Made by a program: the position numbers and the translations under genes. The notes beneath the pieces were generated by a model that was not told the origin of the DNA, searched no databases, and saw only the letters and a list, made by a program, of their open reading frames with translations. Of a DNA stretch of 26,645 nt, positions 14,016 to 22,700 are shown in pieces (positions within the stretch are counted from its first letter, which is position 1; each line of letters starts with the position of its first letter). The DNA comes from CAYQTO01 sp964420455 (GTDB taxonomy: Bacteria > Sumerlaeota > Sumerlaeia > SLMS01): NCBI GenBank assembly GCA_964420455.1, contig CAYQTO010000030.1, positions 1-26,645 of the forward strand, read 5' to 3'.

Positions 14016-15995
14016 TTACTCTCCGCTGAGGAGACGGCTGAAGTCCGCCATGCCGCCGCGGCGGCCCTTTCGCCCCCCATTGCCCTCCCCGTCGCCGGAG
14101 TCCCCGCTCCCCTCCTCGCGAAACAGGATCCCGTCCAGCCCGTATTGCTTTGTATACATGGCGTGGTAGCGCCCTTCGGCGCGGAGCAGCTCCTCGTGGG
14201 TGCCGCGCTCGACGATGCGCCCGTGTTCCAGCACAAGGATCTGGTTCGCGTGGCGAATCGTGGACAGGCGGTGGGCGATGACGAAGGTCGTGCGTCCCTC
14301 CATCAGGGTCGCGAGGCCTTCCTGGATCGCCGCCTCCGATTCCGAGTCGAGGGAGCTGGTCGCCTCGTCAAGGATAAGGAGCCGAGGGTTGGCGAGGAGC
14401 GCCCGCGCGATGGCGAGCCGTTGCCGCTGGCCGCCGGAAAGCTTCACCCCCCGCTCGCCGATCAACGTGTCGAAGCCGTCCGGAAAGCCCTCAATGAACT
14501 CCATGCAGTGCGAGAGGCGCGCGGCGTGCTCCAGCTCCTCCTCCGTGGCGTCCGGGCGCACATACAGCAGGTTGTCGCGGACCGTTCCGGCGAAGAGGAA
14601 ATTGTCCTGGAAAACGACGCCGAGTTGCTCGCGAAAACTTCGCAGCGTATAGTCGCGCACCTGACGTCCATCCACGAGGATCTCGCCGGAGTCGGGGAGG
14701 TGGAACTGGGCGATCAGGCTGATGAGGGTGGATTTTCCGCTGCCCGAGGGGCCCACGAGGGCCGTCACGCTACCGGGCTCCGCGGCGAAGTTCACCTCGT
14801 GGAGCACCGGCATGTCCTTGTCGTAGCCGAAGGTGACATTGCGAAACTCGACACGGCCGTCGATGGGGGGAAAGTCCGGGCGGCCGTCGCCCGGTTCCTC
14901 GGGCTCCTCGCCAAGGATCTCGCGCATGCGATCGATCCCGGCGAAGGCCTCGCTCAGGCGTGTGCCGATCATCATGATGCTCGAGAGCGGAGCCACGAGG
15001 AAGCCGAGATAGAGCAGATAGCTGATGAACGAGCCAACAGTCATGCGGCCTTCCATGAGCTGCCAGCCGCCGAGCCCGAGGATGATGGTTCCCAGGCTGC
15101 CGAGGAGCACCGCCGTGCCCAGGGCGATCCAGCTGAAGGCGGTGATCGTCTTGAGGATTGTTGCAAGGAGGCGATCGATGCCGCTGGCAAAGGCGTCGCG
15201 CTCCTGGCCTTCCGCCGTGTAGGCCTTCACCACGCGCACGCCGCCGATGCTTTCCGTCAGCCGCCCGTTCACGTCGCCCATGATCTCCTGGCGCTGGCGA
15301 AAGAGCGGCCCGAGCGTCGTGAACGCCTTCAACATTCCGAAGAGGAACAGGCCGAGGAAGACCGAGATGGCAAGCGTCAGCGGCCAATTGAGATAGAAGA
15401 GAATCGTGATCGCGAGAGTTGCGGAGATCAGACCACCGATGAACTCGACCATGCCGGTGCCGACGAGGTCGCGGATACCATCCACGTCGTTCATCACGCG
15501 GCTGACGACGTCGCCCACGCGCTTGTCCTCGTAGTAGCGGACGGCGAGCTTGAGGACGTGGCCGTGGATGTCCTTGCGCAGCCGATTCAGGAGGCGCTGC
15601 CCGGCCTTGCTGATCGTCTGGGTCAGGGCGAAATTGGAGAGACCTTGGATGATTGTCGCGCCGAGCACCACCCCAACGATGGTTGCGAGGAGCGTGTAGT
15701 CCTTGGCGGGGAGCGCGTAATCGATGAGGGCCTTGGGCGCGGCGGGCATGACCATGCCAGCGATGCGGCCAACCAGAAGGAGCAGAAGGCCGAAGATCCA
15801 GAGCCTGGCCTGTGGCCGGGCCAGCTCCACCGCGTGGGGCCAGGCGCGCCGGATGATGCGCCACTTCTCGCGCCGCTTTTCCGCTCGTGTGAGGGGCCGC
15901 TTGTTCTCGGGCCGTTGGCTCGCCTCCCGGGCGGCCCGCTTCGCGAGCCGTTGCGGGCCTGCCATCGGCCCCCGCATTAGTCTGCCACCGCGCAT
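14016..15995 (-). CDS. MsbA-type ABC exporter, fused membrane and ATPase domains
   Basis: This is an inner-membrane half-transporter that would work as a homodimer and export a lipid, peptide or drug. In the 659-residue protein a basic cytosolic tail of about 60 residues precedes six predicted membrane segments, approximately 65-83, 100-122, 183-201, 204-222, 287-309 and 320-342. The nucleotide-binding domain has Walker A GPSGSGKST (415-423), Q-loop VVFQDN, signature LSGGQ (519-523), Walker B LLILDE (539-544) and the switch histidine in IAHRLST (575). A charged Gly/Asp/Arg-rich tail of about 40 residues follows, which is unusual. The ATG at 15995 has no strong ribosome binding site; ATG codons at 15977 and 15965 are alternatives. 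It follows the Ser/Thr kinase gene by 20 nt. The substrate cannot be told from sequence. Confidence 0.93.
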   Translation of the reverse strand: MRGGRLMRGPMAGPQRLAKRAAREASQRPENKRPLTRAEKRREKWRIIRRAWPHAVELARPQARLWIFGLLLLLVGRIAGMVMPAAPKALIDYALPAKDYTLLATIVGVVLGATIIQGLSNFALTQTISKAGQRLLNRLRKDIHGHVLKLAVRYYEDKRVGDVVSRVMNDVDGIRDLVGTGMVEFIGGLISATLAITILFYLNWPLTLAISVFLGLFLFGMLKAFTTLGPLFRQRQEIMGDVNGRLTESIGGVRVVKAYTAEGQERDAFASGIDRLLATILKTITAFSWIALGTAVLLGSLGTIILGLGGWQLMEGRMTVGSFISYLLYLGFLVAPLSSIMMIGTRLSEAFAGIDRMREILGEEPEEPGDGRPDFPPIDGRVEFRNVTFGYDKDMPVLHEVNFAAEPGSVTALVGPSGSGKSTLISLIAQFHLPDSGEILVDGRQVRDYTLRSFREQLGVVFQDNFLFAGTVRDNLLYVRPDATEEELEHAARLSHCMEFIEGFPDGFDTLIGERGVKLSGGQRQRLAIARALLANPRLLILDEATSSLDSESEAAIQEGLATLMEGRTTFVIAHRLSTIRHANQILVLEHGRIVERGTHEELLRAEGRYHAMYTKQYGLDGILFREEGSGDSGDGEGNGGRKGRRGGMADFSRLLSGE

Positions 15996-16015
15996 GAAAG
16001 AAAATTATCCCGCGT

Positions 16016-17842
16016 TTAGTCGCCCTGTCGCCAGTCAGCCAAAGGCGCTTCCACCACAATCAGCACGCCCCGGCGATATGTCCACTCAAACGGCACGCCA
16101 ACACGTTCCTTCAGACCCTCCATGACCGTCGAGAGGGGAAGGCCGGACCGTGAGATCGGCGGTAGCGGCGTTCCCGGGAGCGTGTCGCCCACCAGCACGA
16201 AGTCGATCCCCGGGTGGCGGCTCAACCCCCGGAGGTACTGGCTCATGGTCACCTCGCGCGCGATCGAATTGATCGACACCGTTGGGATTTCCGCGGGATC
16301 GATTTCCGCCCGCGACTGGATGATCGCCGGTAGCAGCAGGAGCCTCCCGCGTCCCAGCCCGTAGGTCGTGCCAAAGGCGGTTTCCTCCGCGGTGACCTCC
16401 CACCCCATGGCGAGGGCGAGCGCACCCAGAACATCCTGCGCCGTTCGGTCCTTGAAAGACACCTCGAGGGTAACATTGCTGCGGGTTATCATCGGGGCCG
16501 GTTCCAGGCTGGCAAAGTGCCCGACGCTCGCGAGGATGTCGCGCGGATAGGTGTCGCGCATGGCCGTGGTCTCGATGGTGATGGGGCCCTTTTCGGGCTG
16601 GTATCGGACGACATCGGCCTCCGGCGGGGGAGTCCCAGAGGCAGGCGGTTGCGGATCAGCGGGTGTGGCGAGGAGGGGCACGCCCCGGCCAGGCGAATCG
16701 AACCATCCAAGGTAGAAACCGGTGGCCGCCGTGCCGCCAAGGCCGAGGACCAGGCCCGCGCCGACGGCCAGTCCCACGAAGCGTCTCCCGCTGGGCCGCG
16801 GCGCGCTCCCTCCCGGCAATTCGCGTGTCAGAGGAGGAATCCGCGGGGATCGGGGGGGCGCCGTCGCGAAACCCCGTGCCATGCCTTCCGCCACGCCGGG
16901 CGCCTCGCCTTCGTTCGTATGCGCGAGGCCCGCCTCACCAAGTTCCTCGCGGACCGCGGCCAGTTCCCCCCGTATGTCCGAGTAGGATTGTGGCCGGTCC
17001 TCCGGGCGTTTGGCGGTCATCCAGGCGATCAACCGCAACAGACGCCCCCCTGCGATCGCCTCCAGCCGTGCGTCCTCTGGCAACGGATCCTCCCGGTGTT
17101 GCCGCAATGTCTCGAAGACCGAGCTCGACTTGAACGGCAGATAGCCCGTGACGCACTGAAACAGCGAGATACCGAGCGCATAGACGTCCGTGCGGAAGTC
17201 CACATGGCGGCCGAGGGCCTGCTCCGGCGACATGTAGTTCGGTGTGCCCATGACGGCGGAGGTGGCGGTGAACGACTCCCCGTCGATTTCCTTCGACAGG
17301 CCGAAGTCCATGATTTTCACCACGCCGTCGCTGCGGACCATGACATTGGCGGGCTTGAAATCGCGATGGACGATGCCCCGGCGGGCGGCGGAATCGAGCC
17401 CCGCGCAGCACTGGTCGAACACGTCGAGGATCGTGCCGATGGTCTTTGGCGGCGGATGTCGGAGGAAATCGCGGAGCGATTCGCCCTCCACGAATTCCAT
17501 CGCGAGGTAGGGGAGGTCGCCCTGCGACCCCACGCGATAGATCGTCACGATGTTGGGATGGTTGAGGGCCGCGCTCAGGCGGGCCTCTCGTTGAAAGCGG
17601 GTGATGAAGCGCTCGTCGGCGAGCAACTCGGAGCGGATGATCTTGAGGGCGACGGAGCGGTCGAGATCCCGGTCGTGGGCCAGATAGACGAAGCCCATCC
17701 CTCCTTCGCCGAGTTTCTTGAGCACCTCGTAGTCGCCGATACGCTCGTGGAGGATGGGGGTCGGCTCCGGCCGGTCCCGCGGAAGCTGGTCCCCTCGGTC
17801 CAGCCTCCGGGTCGCGTCATCTTTCCACTGAGGGTCGTGCAA
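16016..17842 (-). CDS. Membrane Ser/Thr protein kinase with extracytoplasmic STN-like domain
   Basis: This is a eukaryotic-like (PknB-type) kinase. Numbering uses the TTG start at 17842 (608 residues). The cytosolic kinase domain (about 38-305) has GEGGMGFVYLA (45-55), VALK with K67, HRDFKPANVM (159-168), DFG (179-181) and SPE, all consistent with activity. A proline-rich linker leads to one membrane helix (about 355-378). The external part (about 455-600) contains two segments that resemble the short N-terminal domain of secretins and TonB receptors: VTLEVSFKDRTAQDVLGALA and TVSINSIAREVTMSQYL..L. That C-terminal reading is by pattern and tentative. The TTG has GAGGA 4 nt upstream, overlapping the stop of the TPR gene. 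A GTG at 17902 would add 20 residues and overlap that gene by 53 nt. Close coupling suggests the two proteins act together. Confidence 0.9.
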   Translation of the reverse strand: MHDPQWKDDATRRLDRGDQLPRDRPEPTPILHERIGDYEVLKKLGEGGMGFVYLAHDRDLDRSVALKIIRSELLADERFITRFQREARLSAALNHPNIVTIYRVGSQGDLPYLAMEFVEGESLRDFLRHPPPKTIGTILDVFDQCCAGLDSAARRGIVHRDFKPANVMVRSDGVVKIMDFGLSKEIDGESFTATSAVMGTPNYMSPEQALGRHVDFRTDVYALGISLFQCVTGYLPFKSSSVFETLRQHREDPLPEDARLEAIAGGRLLRLIAWMTAKRPEDRPQSYSDIRGELAAVREELGEAGLAHTNEGEAPGVAEGMARGFATAPPRSPRIPPLTRELPGGSAPRPSGRRFVGLAVGAGLVLGLGGTAATGFYLGWFDSPGRGVPLLATPADPQPPASGTPPPEADVVRYQPEKGPITIETTAMRDTYPRDILASVGHFASLEPAPMITRSNVTLEVSFKDRTAQDVLGALALAMGWEVTAEETAFGTTYGLGRGRLLLLPAIIQSRAEIDPAEIPTVSINSIAREVTMSQYLRGLSRHPGIDFVLVGDTLPGTPLPPISRSGLPLSTVMEGLKERVGVPFEWTYRRGVLIVVEAPLADWRQGD

Positions 17843-17849
17843 GGGATCC

Positions 17850-20800
17850 TCAGTTGGCCATGGTGACTTCGAGGCTGAGGGGCTCGGAGGAATCCTCGCC
17901 ACCGGCCTCGAGCCGGTCGCGCGCCAACTGTGTATACGGCAGGTCGGGCGCCATGGCGACGGCGTTCTCGTAGGCTTCGCGGGCCCCGGGCCAGTCGCCC
18001 ATTTCCTCGAGCGCCAACCCGAGGGTGGTATAGGCGCGGCTGTGCTGGGGATTGATGCGCACGGCCTCGCGCAAACGGCCCGCCGCCTTTTCGTACTCGC
18101 CCAGCTTGTAATACGCCGATCCCATATTGCTCAGGATGTCCGCATTCTCCGGGTCGTCCTCCACCGCCTGGAGATACTCGCGGATCGCGGCGCGGGGCCG
18201 GCCTTTTCGCTGGAGGAAGTTGGCGAAGTCGTTGTGAACCACCGGAAGGTCATCGGCAAAGCGGGCCGCCCGCGCGAAGGAGCGTTCCGCTGCGGGATCG
18301 TAGGACGCCGCCGCGTTGATGTGTGCCAGATAAAGGTGGGGCAAGGTCCGGTGGGGCTTGAGGATCGCCGCCCGGGCCAGTTCCTCACGGGCGCGGTCCA
18401 CGTGGCCATCGAGCATCGCCAGGTAGCCAAGGCGCATCGAATCGTCGAAGGCGCCTTCCCGCTCCGTCGTTGTCCACATGATGCCCGACACCGCAAGGAC
18501 CGCCGCGACCAGAATGAGACCGGAGAATGTCGTCAGCGACTTGGCGCCCGCCGGAAAAGGCACGTCCACATCGCGCACCGTGTGCAGCCCTTCGTAGAAC
18601 CGGTGGCAGGCCCAGTGGCGATTCAGCGTTTGCTGCAGGCTGTTGAGCATGCCCTGCCGGTCGTTCGAATAGGGGAAGGGGCGCAAGGCCCAGCGCAGGG
18701 GCCACTCGTCGAACCTGCGGATGAGGAACTCGCCGGCCACGTTGAGGTCCCTCGGCCTGAAGGGCCTGTGCGGGTCCACCCACGGCGACGTTGTCTCCTC
18801 GAAAATGTGCCTCAACACGATATACGCGGTCAGCACCCGGGGGTGGATTTCAAACAGGTAGAAGAACACCAACACACCCGCCGGCCAGCCGATAAAGACC
18901 CACCAGGTGCCGTTGACGAAGGCGATCAGACCCATCACCGCGAGCAGAAGAAGCGACAGAAGCAAGGCCGCCAGCAACCTCCACACGGTGAGGACCGGGA
19001 CCTCGACGCCGGTATGGTCGCGGATGGCGTCGGCCAGCATGCTGGCCTGCTTGTTCTGCTCCGCCCAGGAAAGGCGAGCGTGGGCCAGGGGGCGGTGGAC
19101 GTCCAGTTCCGCGCGGTTCGTCGCCTCGATGCCCATCCGGTTGCGACCCTGATAGGAGCGCAGGGCGATGACCGTCAGGATGCAGCCAAACACCGCCAGC
19201 AGGAGCCGCATCCCCCACGCCAACGGATCCAGGCCCACCGACAACCAGAAGATCAGCCACCAGACCGCGATCGACATCGTCAGGATCACGCCATTCATCC
19301 GCAGCGGCTGGTTCACAAGGTTCAGCAGCGATTCCACTTTTTGCCGGACGACCACCTCCGCGGGGCTGATGAGGAGGATTTCCCGGTAACACTTTGCCGC
19401 CTCCTCCCCCTTGCCCAGCCGTTCATACAACTCCGCGAGAAGGTAGTACCCTTCCTTCTGCATCGGATCCTCGTGAAGGGCCTTGCGACAGGCCTCCATG
19501 GCCGCCTGCACGTCGCTGGTCTCCGCGAGGTCTTTTGCCGCCTGAAAGTGTTTGTGGAAGTCGTTGGCAGTGCCCGCCTTGACGCGGATGTCCCACGGAT
19601 CGTAGTCCGCCATGCGTTCCATGGCGTCCGCACGTTCCGCCTCCAGTTCGGACAACTGGATGGCGGCGCCACAGGTGGGGCAGGAGAAGACGTCCTCGGC
19701 GACCGGTGCGCCGCACATGCGGCACTCGCCCGAGGACGCATCGAGGGTGATGTCGCCCGTGGCCGTGGTGGGGTCCCGGCGGACCGCGTTGACGCTCCGG
19801 CACTTGCCCTTGCCAGGGCGGGCGAAGGCGAGGACCAGGCCCAGAAGGAGAAGTCCCCCGGCTGTCAGGGGAACTCCGAGGTACAGGGCAAGGCTGCGCG
19901 CCTGCTGGTCCTTGCGCGCATCAATGACGTTCAACTCCTCGAAGGACGCCCAGGCGGCTTCCCGCGCCTCGTCCCCCTCGACCTCCGGAATCCTCAGTTG
20001 ATCGTTGGTCAGGCGGGGCAGGGCCGCCGCACGCCACAGGGCGGGGTTTGCGAAGTTGAAGATCGAGCCTGTATCGAAGAGCTGGGTGTGGCGGGCCTCG
20101 CGCTCGAGCCGGGCCCGGTAATCAGCCAGCCATTGCGCCGCCCGCCCGCCGGAAATGGTCCCCGAATACTCCGAGGACAACTGCTCGAGACGTTCGAGTG
20201 CCTCGTCGAATTCGTTCCCCTCGAGGTGCGTCCGCGCCAGATCCCACAGACGGTCCGCCTCGCGCTCGCGGGGAACGCGGTCCACCAGAGATTGGATGTC
20301 GTTTCGGAATCGCGACTCGGTGATGTCGACCCCTTGAATGAGTGATTCGAGGATTTCCACCGCCGCGTCGTAGCGCTGCTCCGAGACGGCCGCAGTGGAG
20401 GCCTCGAGGGCCTCCTGGATGGGCGCCTCGAACTCCGCTTCCTCCAGGATCTCGAGGGCGGTGGAGGCCTCCTCGCTTTGCGGGTAATCGGTGGTCAGTT
20501 CCCGGGCGAGGCGCGCCGCTTCCCCGAAACTGGCCGCATCCAACGCGGCCTGCGCCCTCTCGAGCTTCTCCCGAATCTCAAGCTCCTCGCGCAGTTCCCC
20601 GGCCAGGGCGTCTATACGCTCGTTCACATCCCCGGATTCGAGCAATTCCGCCGGCGCATCCGCGAGCAGCTCCGCCGCGCGGTCCGTGTCTCCCACGTCC
20701 AGCGACGCCTTCAAGGTGGAAAGAAACTCCGCCTTCTGGGCGAGCCGTGCCACTTCCTGATCGTCCGGCTTGAGCTGCTGGACCCGGCGGATCGCCACGA

Positions 20801-21743
20801 ACGCAAGGTCGATGAGGTCGTTGTCGTCCGCGTACCGGTAGACCTCCATGAGGACCTCGTCCTCCTTCTGGGCCTCGCGGGTGGTCTGTCGTGCGAGGAA
20901 TTCAGAAAGGTCGACGGCGCCTCCTTCCTCCGATTCCAGCAGGAGGACCTCGCGGTAGACCGCCATCGCCTCGTCGGAGCGGCGCTGACCCACCAGCCGC
21001 TGACCCTGACCCTTGAGCAGTTCCAGCAGGGGGCCCGCCACATCGCGGTAGTAGGCCTCGGGATTGAGGTCGATCGCGGCAGTGTAGGCCTCCACGGCGA
21101 CCGGCTGGTTGTTCAGTCGCTGGGCAAGTTCACCCAACTGGAACTGAATGTCGGCCCGGCGGGGGTCGATACGGACGGCCTCCTGCAGGATCTCAAATGC
21201 CTGCTCGTACTGGATGAAGTCCAAATGGCGGTCCGCCTCCGCGAGCATCTTCTCGAGGCGTTCGGTCGAGGGGTCCTTCGGAAGCGTCGCCCGCTGGAGT
21301 TCCTCCGCCTGCTGCAGCAGTTCAACCACCGCGGCCCGATCGCTTTCCTGCTTCAGGTTTTCCAATGCATTTTCGAGGTCGCGGATGATGACTTCCGATT
21401 GGGTACGCGCGGCGGCGACCCTGCCCGCCTCGAGGTCCCGGCGGGCCACGTCCAGGGCCTGCCGTGCCTCGCGCTGCACGATGCCAATCGCCGCCCCCCG
21501 CTCGATCCGGTCGATCTGCGCCCGCTGAATCGTCATCTCCAGCCCGCCGAGATCGATCGTCACGGAGTCCTCGTCCTCCTCGACGATTCGGCCTTCGACG
21601 CTGCTGCCATCGGTCCGGAAGACAGTATCAGCCGGCAGCGGTCCCACCAGCAGCCAAAGGACCATCGCCGACCCGGCGAGAGTGAGCCATCCCCGCGGCC
21701 CCAAGCTCCTCCGCAAAGCAAAGGCGTTCGACCAAAAGCGCAT
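17850..21743 (-). CDS. Large TPR membrane protein with zinc ribbon
   Basis: I do not recognise this 1297-residue protein as a named gene. It starts with an export signal or anchor (about 10-35, ending near GPLPADT). Then comes a small beta domain (about 38-85, TVFRTDGSSVEGRIVEE...) of a type often seen at the start of such TPR proteins. About 500 residues of helical TPR/coiled-coil repeats follow, with the first membrane helix at about 618-641. Next is a zinc ribbon with C674, C677, C688 and C691, more TPRs (about 715-790), four membrane helices (about 815-836, 838-859, 919-942, 944-967) and a fifth (about 1067-1089). Canonical TPRs occupy the last 200 residues. The ATG at 21743 is preferred; GTG at 21749 is in frame. 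Its stop is 7 nt before the kinase start, and the kinase ribosome binding site overlaps it. It is probably an envelope scaffold (inference). Confidence 0.88.
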   Translation of the reverse strand: MRFWSNAFALRRSLGPRGWLTLAGSAMVLWLLVGPLPADTVFRTDGSSVEGRIVEEDEDSVTIDLGGLEMTIQRAQIDRIERGAAIGIVQREARQALDVARRDLEAGRVAAARTQSEVIIRDLENALENLKQESDRAAVVELLQQAEELQRATLPKDPSTERLEKMLAEADRHLDFIQYEQAFEILQEAVRIDPRRADIQFQLGELAQRLNNQPVAVEAYTAAIDLNPEAYYRDVAGPLLELLKGQGQRLVGQRRSDEAMAVYREVLLLESEEGGAVDLSEFLARQTTREAQKEDEVLMEVYRYADDNDLIDLAFVAIRRVQQLKPDDQEVARLAQKAEFLSTLKASLDVGDTDRAAELLADAPAELLESGDVNERIDALAGELREELEIREKLERAQAALDAASFGEAARLARELTTDYPQSEEASTALEILEEAEFEAPIQEALEASTAAVSEQRYDAAVEILESLIQGVDITESRFRNDIQSLVDRVPREREADRLWDLARTHLEGNEFDEALERLEQLSSEYSGTISGGRAAQWLADYRARLEREARHTQLFDTGSIFNFANPALWRAAALPRLTNDQLRIPEVEGDEAREAAWASFEELNVIDARKDQQARSLALYLGVPLTAGGLLLLGLVLAFARPGKGKCRSVNAVRRDPTTATGDITLDASSGECRMCGAPVAEDVFSCPTCGAAIQLSELEAERADAMERMADYDPWDIRVKAGTANDFHKHFQAAKDLAETSDVQAAMEACRKALHEDPMQKEGYYLLAELYERLGKGEEAAKCYREILLISPAEVVVRQKVESLLNLVNQPLRMNGVILTMSIAVWWLIFWLSVGLDPLAWGMRLLLAVFGCILTVIALRSYQGRNRMGIEATNRAELDVHRPLAHARLSWAEQNKQASMLADAIRDHTGVEVPVLTVWRLLAALLLSLLLLAVMGLIAFVNGTWWVFIGWPAGVLVFFYLFEIHPRVLTAYIVLRHIFEETTSPWVDPHRPFRPRDLNVAGEFLIRRFDEWPLRWALRPFPYSNDRQGMLNSLQQTLNRHWACHRFYEGLHTVRDVDVPFPAGAKSLTTFSGLILVAAVLAVSGIMWTTTEREGAFDDSMRLGYLAMLDGHVDRAREELARAAILKPHRTLPHLYLAHINAAASYDPAAERSFARAARFADDLPVVHNDFANFLQRKGRPRAAIREYLQAVEDDPENADILSNMGSAYYKLGEYEKAAGRLREAVRINPQHSRAYTTLGLALEEMGDWPGAREAYENAVAMAPDLPYTQLARDRLEAGGEDSSEPLSLEVTMAN

Positions 21744-21840
21744 GGCCACGCACCCCGACCCTTGGATTGTTTAACGGTCTAAGGGTCTTCCCCAAGCACG
21801 GAAGAACACAAGAAGAACATTTTTCTCGAGTCTTGATAAG

Positions 21841-22617
21841 TCAGGACTTGCTCATCTGCTTGTGGTTGTCCGGCCAGTACTCCGGGTCCGGATCGCCCAC
21901 CTTCGTCGCCTTGAAGTAGCAGGTCCCCCGGCTGGTCCCGTCGCTCGCCGCATGGCTTTCGCATGTCTCCACTGTGAAGCCCCCTCGCGCCAGCACGTTC
22001 CGCCAACCCGCATCATTGAACAGGATCCAGTTGGTGGGATCCTGATTGTAGCGCCCGTCGAGGTAATAGGCCAGCGGCAAGTTGCGCAGGAGCCCGCGGG
22101 TCTCCGGGTCCGGCTCGCTCGTCACAAAGTCGCGATACAGGAATTCCCCCGAGGCCCCGTTTCCGAACACGATGCCCCCCTTGCGCAGCACCGCGTTGAT
22201 CTTTTCCACGGCCAGGATCGGGTGCTTGAGGTGGTAATGGAGCCCACTGAAGTGAACCAGGTCGAAGGGGCCGTGGCGGCTCTCGTCGAGGTCGTACACC
22301 GACAGTTGCTCGAACCGGACGGCACTCTTGCGCACCCGCGCCGCCGTTGCAAACCCGGTCCTCGACTGGTCGATGACGTCGACCGCAAGCACCCGCGCCC
22401 CGAGGTCCTCAAACCCGAAGGCGAAACCACCGTCGAAGGTGGCAATGTCCAGCATCTCCCGACCGGAAAGGGACGAGATTCCAAACCAGTCGCGAAGGTA
22501 GTCGGCGGGCTTCTGGAGTTCGTACTCCCCCTTGGTCCACACGCCGGGGAGGACTTCGAAGCGGTGGTACCAGCACGGGTAGGCCTCGATCTCGGCGATC
22601 AGGCTCGGGTCGGTCAT
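21841..22617 (-). CDS. Class I SAM-dependent methyltransferase, CmoB-like
   Basis: This 258-residue protein has a Rossmann methyltransferase fold. Motif I is MLDIATFDGGFAFGFEDLGA (55-74), a departure from the usual DxGxGxG, and the acidic end of strand 2 is D80 in VLAVDV. FDLVHFSGLHYHLKHP (118-133) marks strand 4 and the following helix. The N-terminus YPCWYHRFEVLPGVWTKG resembles the start of CmoB-type (Methyltransf_9) enzymes that act on wobble uridine of tRNA or on carboxy-SAM. Without the CmoB-specific residues in view I do not assign that function. The ATG at 22617 has GAGG 7 nt upstream. It lies between the ABC permease (83 nt) and the TPR gene (97 nt), all on the minus strand. The substrate is unknown. 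Confidence 0.85.
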   Translation of the reverse strand: MTDPSLIAEIEAYPCWYHRFEVLPGVWTKGEYELQKPADYLRDWFGISSLSGREMLDIATFDGGFAFGFEDLGARVLAVDVIDQSRTGFATAARVRKSAVRFEQLSVYDLDESRHGPFDLVHFSGLHYHLKHPILAVEKINAVLRKGGIVFGNGASGEFLYRDFVTSEPDPETRGLLRNLPLAYYLDGRYNQDPTNWILFNDAGWRNVLARGGFTVETCESHAASDGTSRGTCYFKATKVGDPDPEYWPDNHKQMSKS

Positions 22618-22700
22618 GGGGCGGCCTCGGTGGCGAAAGTCTGGCCGCTGTATGCGGGGAAGCGGTGGGAGCGGCAAGGCTCTTCCGCCGGGCGGGTTGG

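Noticed and set aside
18042..20345. Long plus-strand open frame opposite the TPR gene
   Set aside because: It is low-complexity His/Arg/Gln-rich antisense translation with no motif, while the minus strand encodes TPRs, membrane helices and a zinc ribbon.
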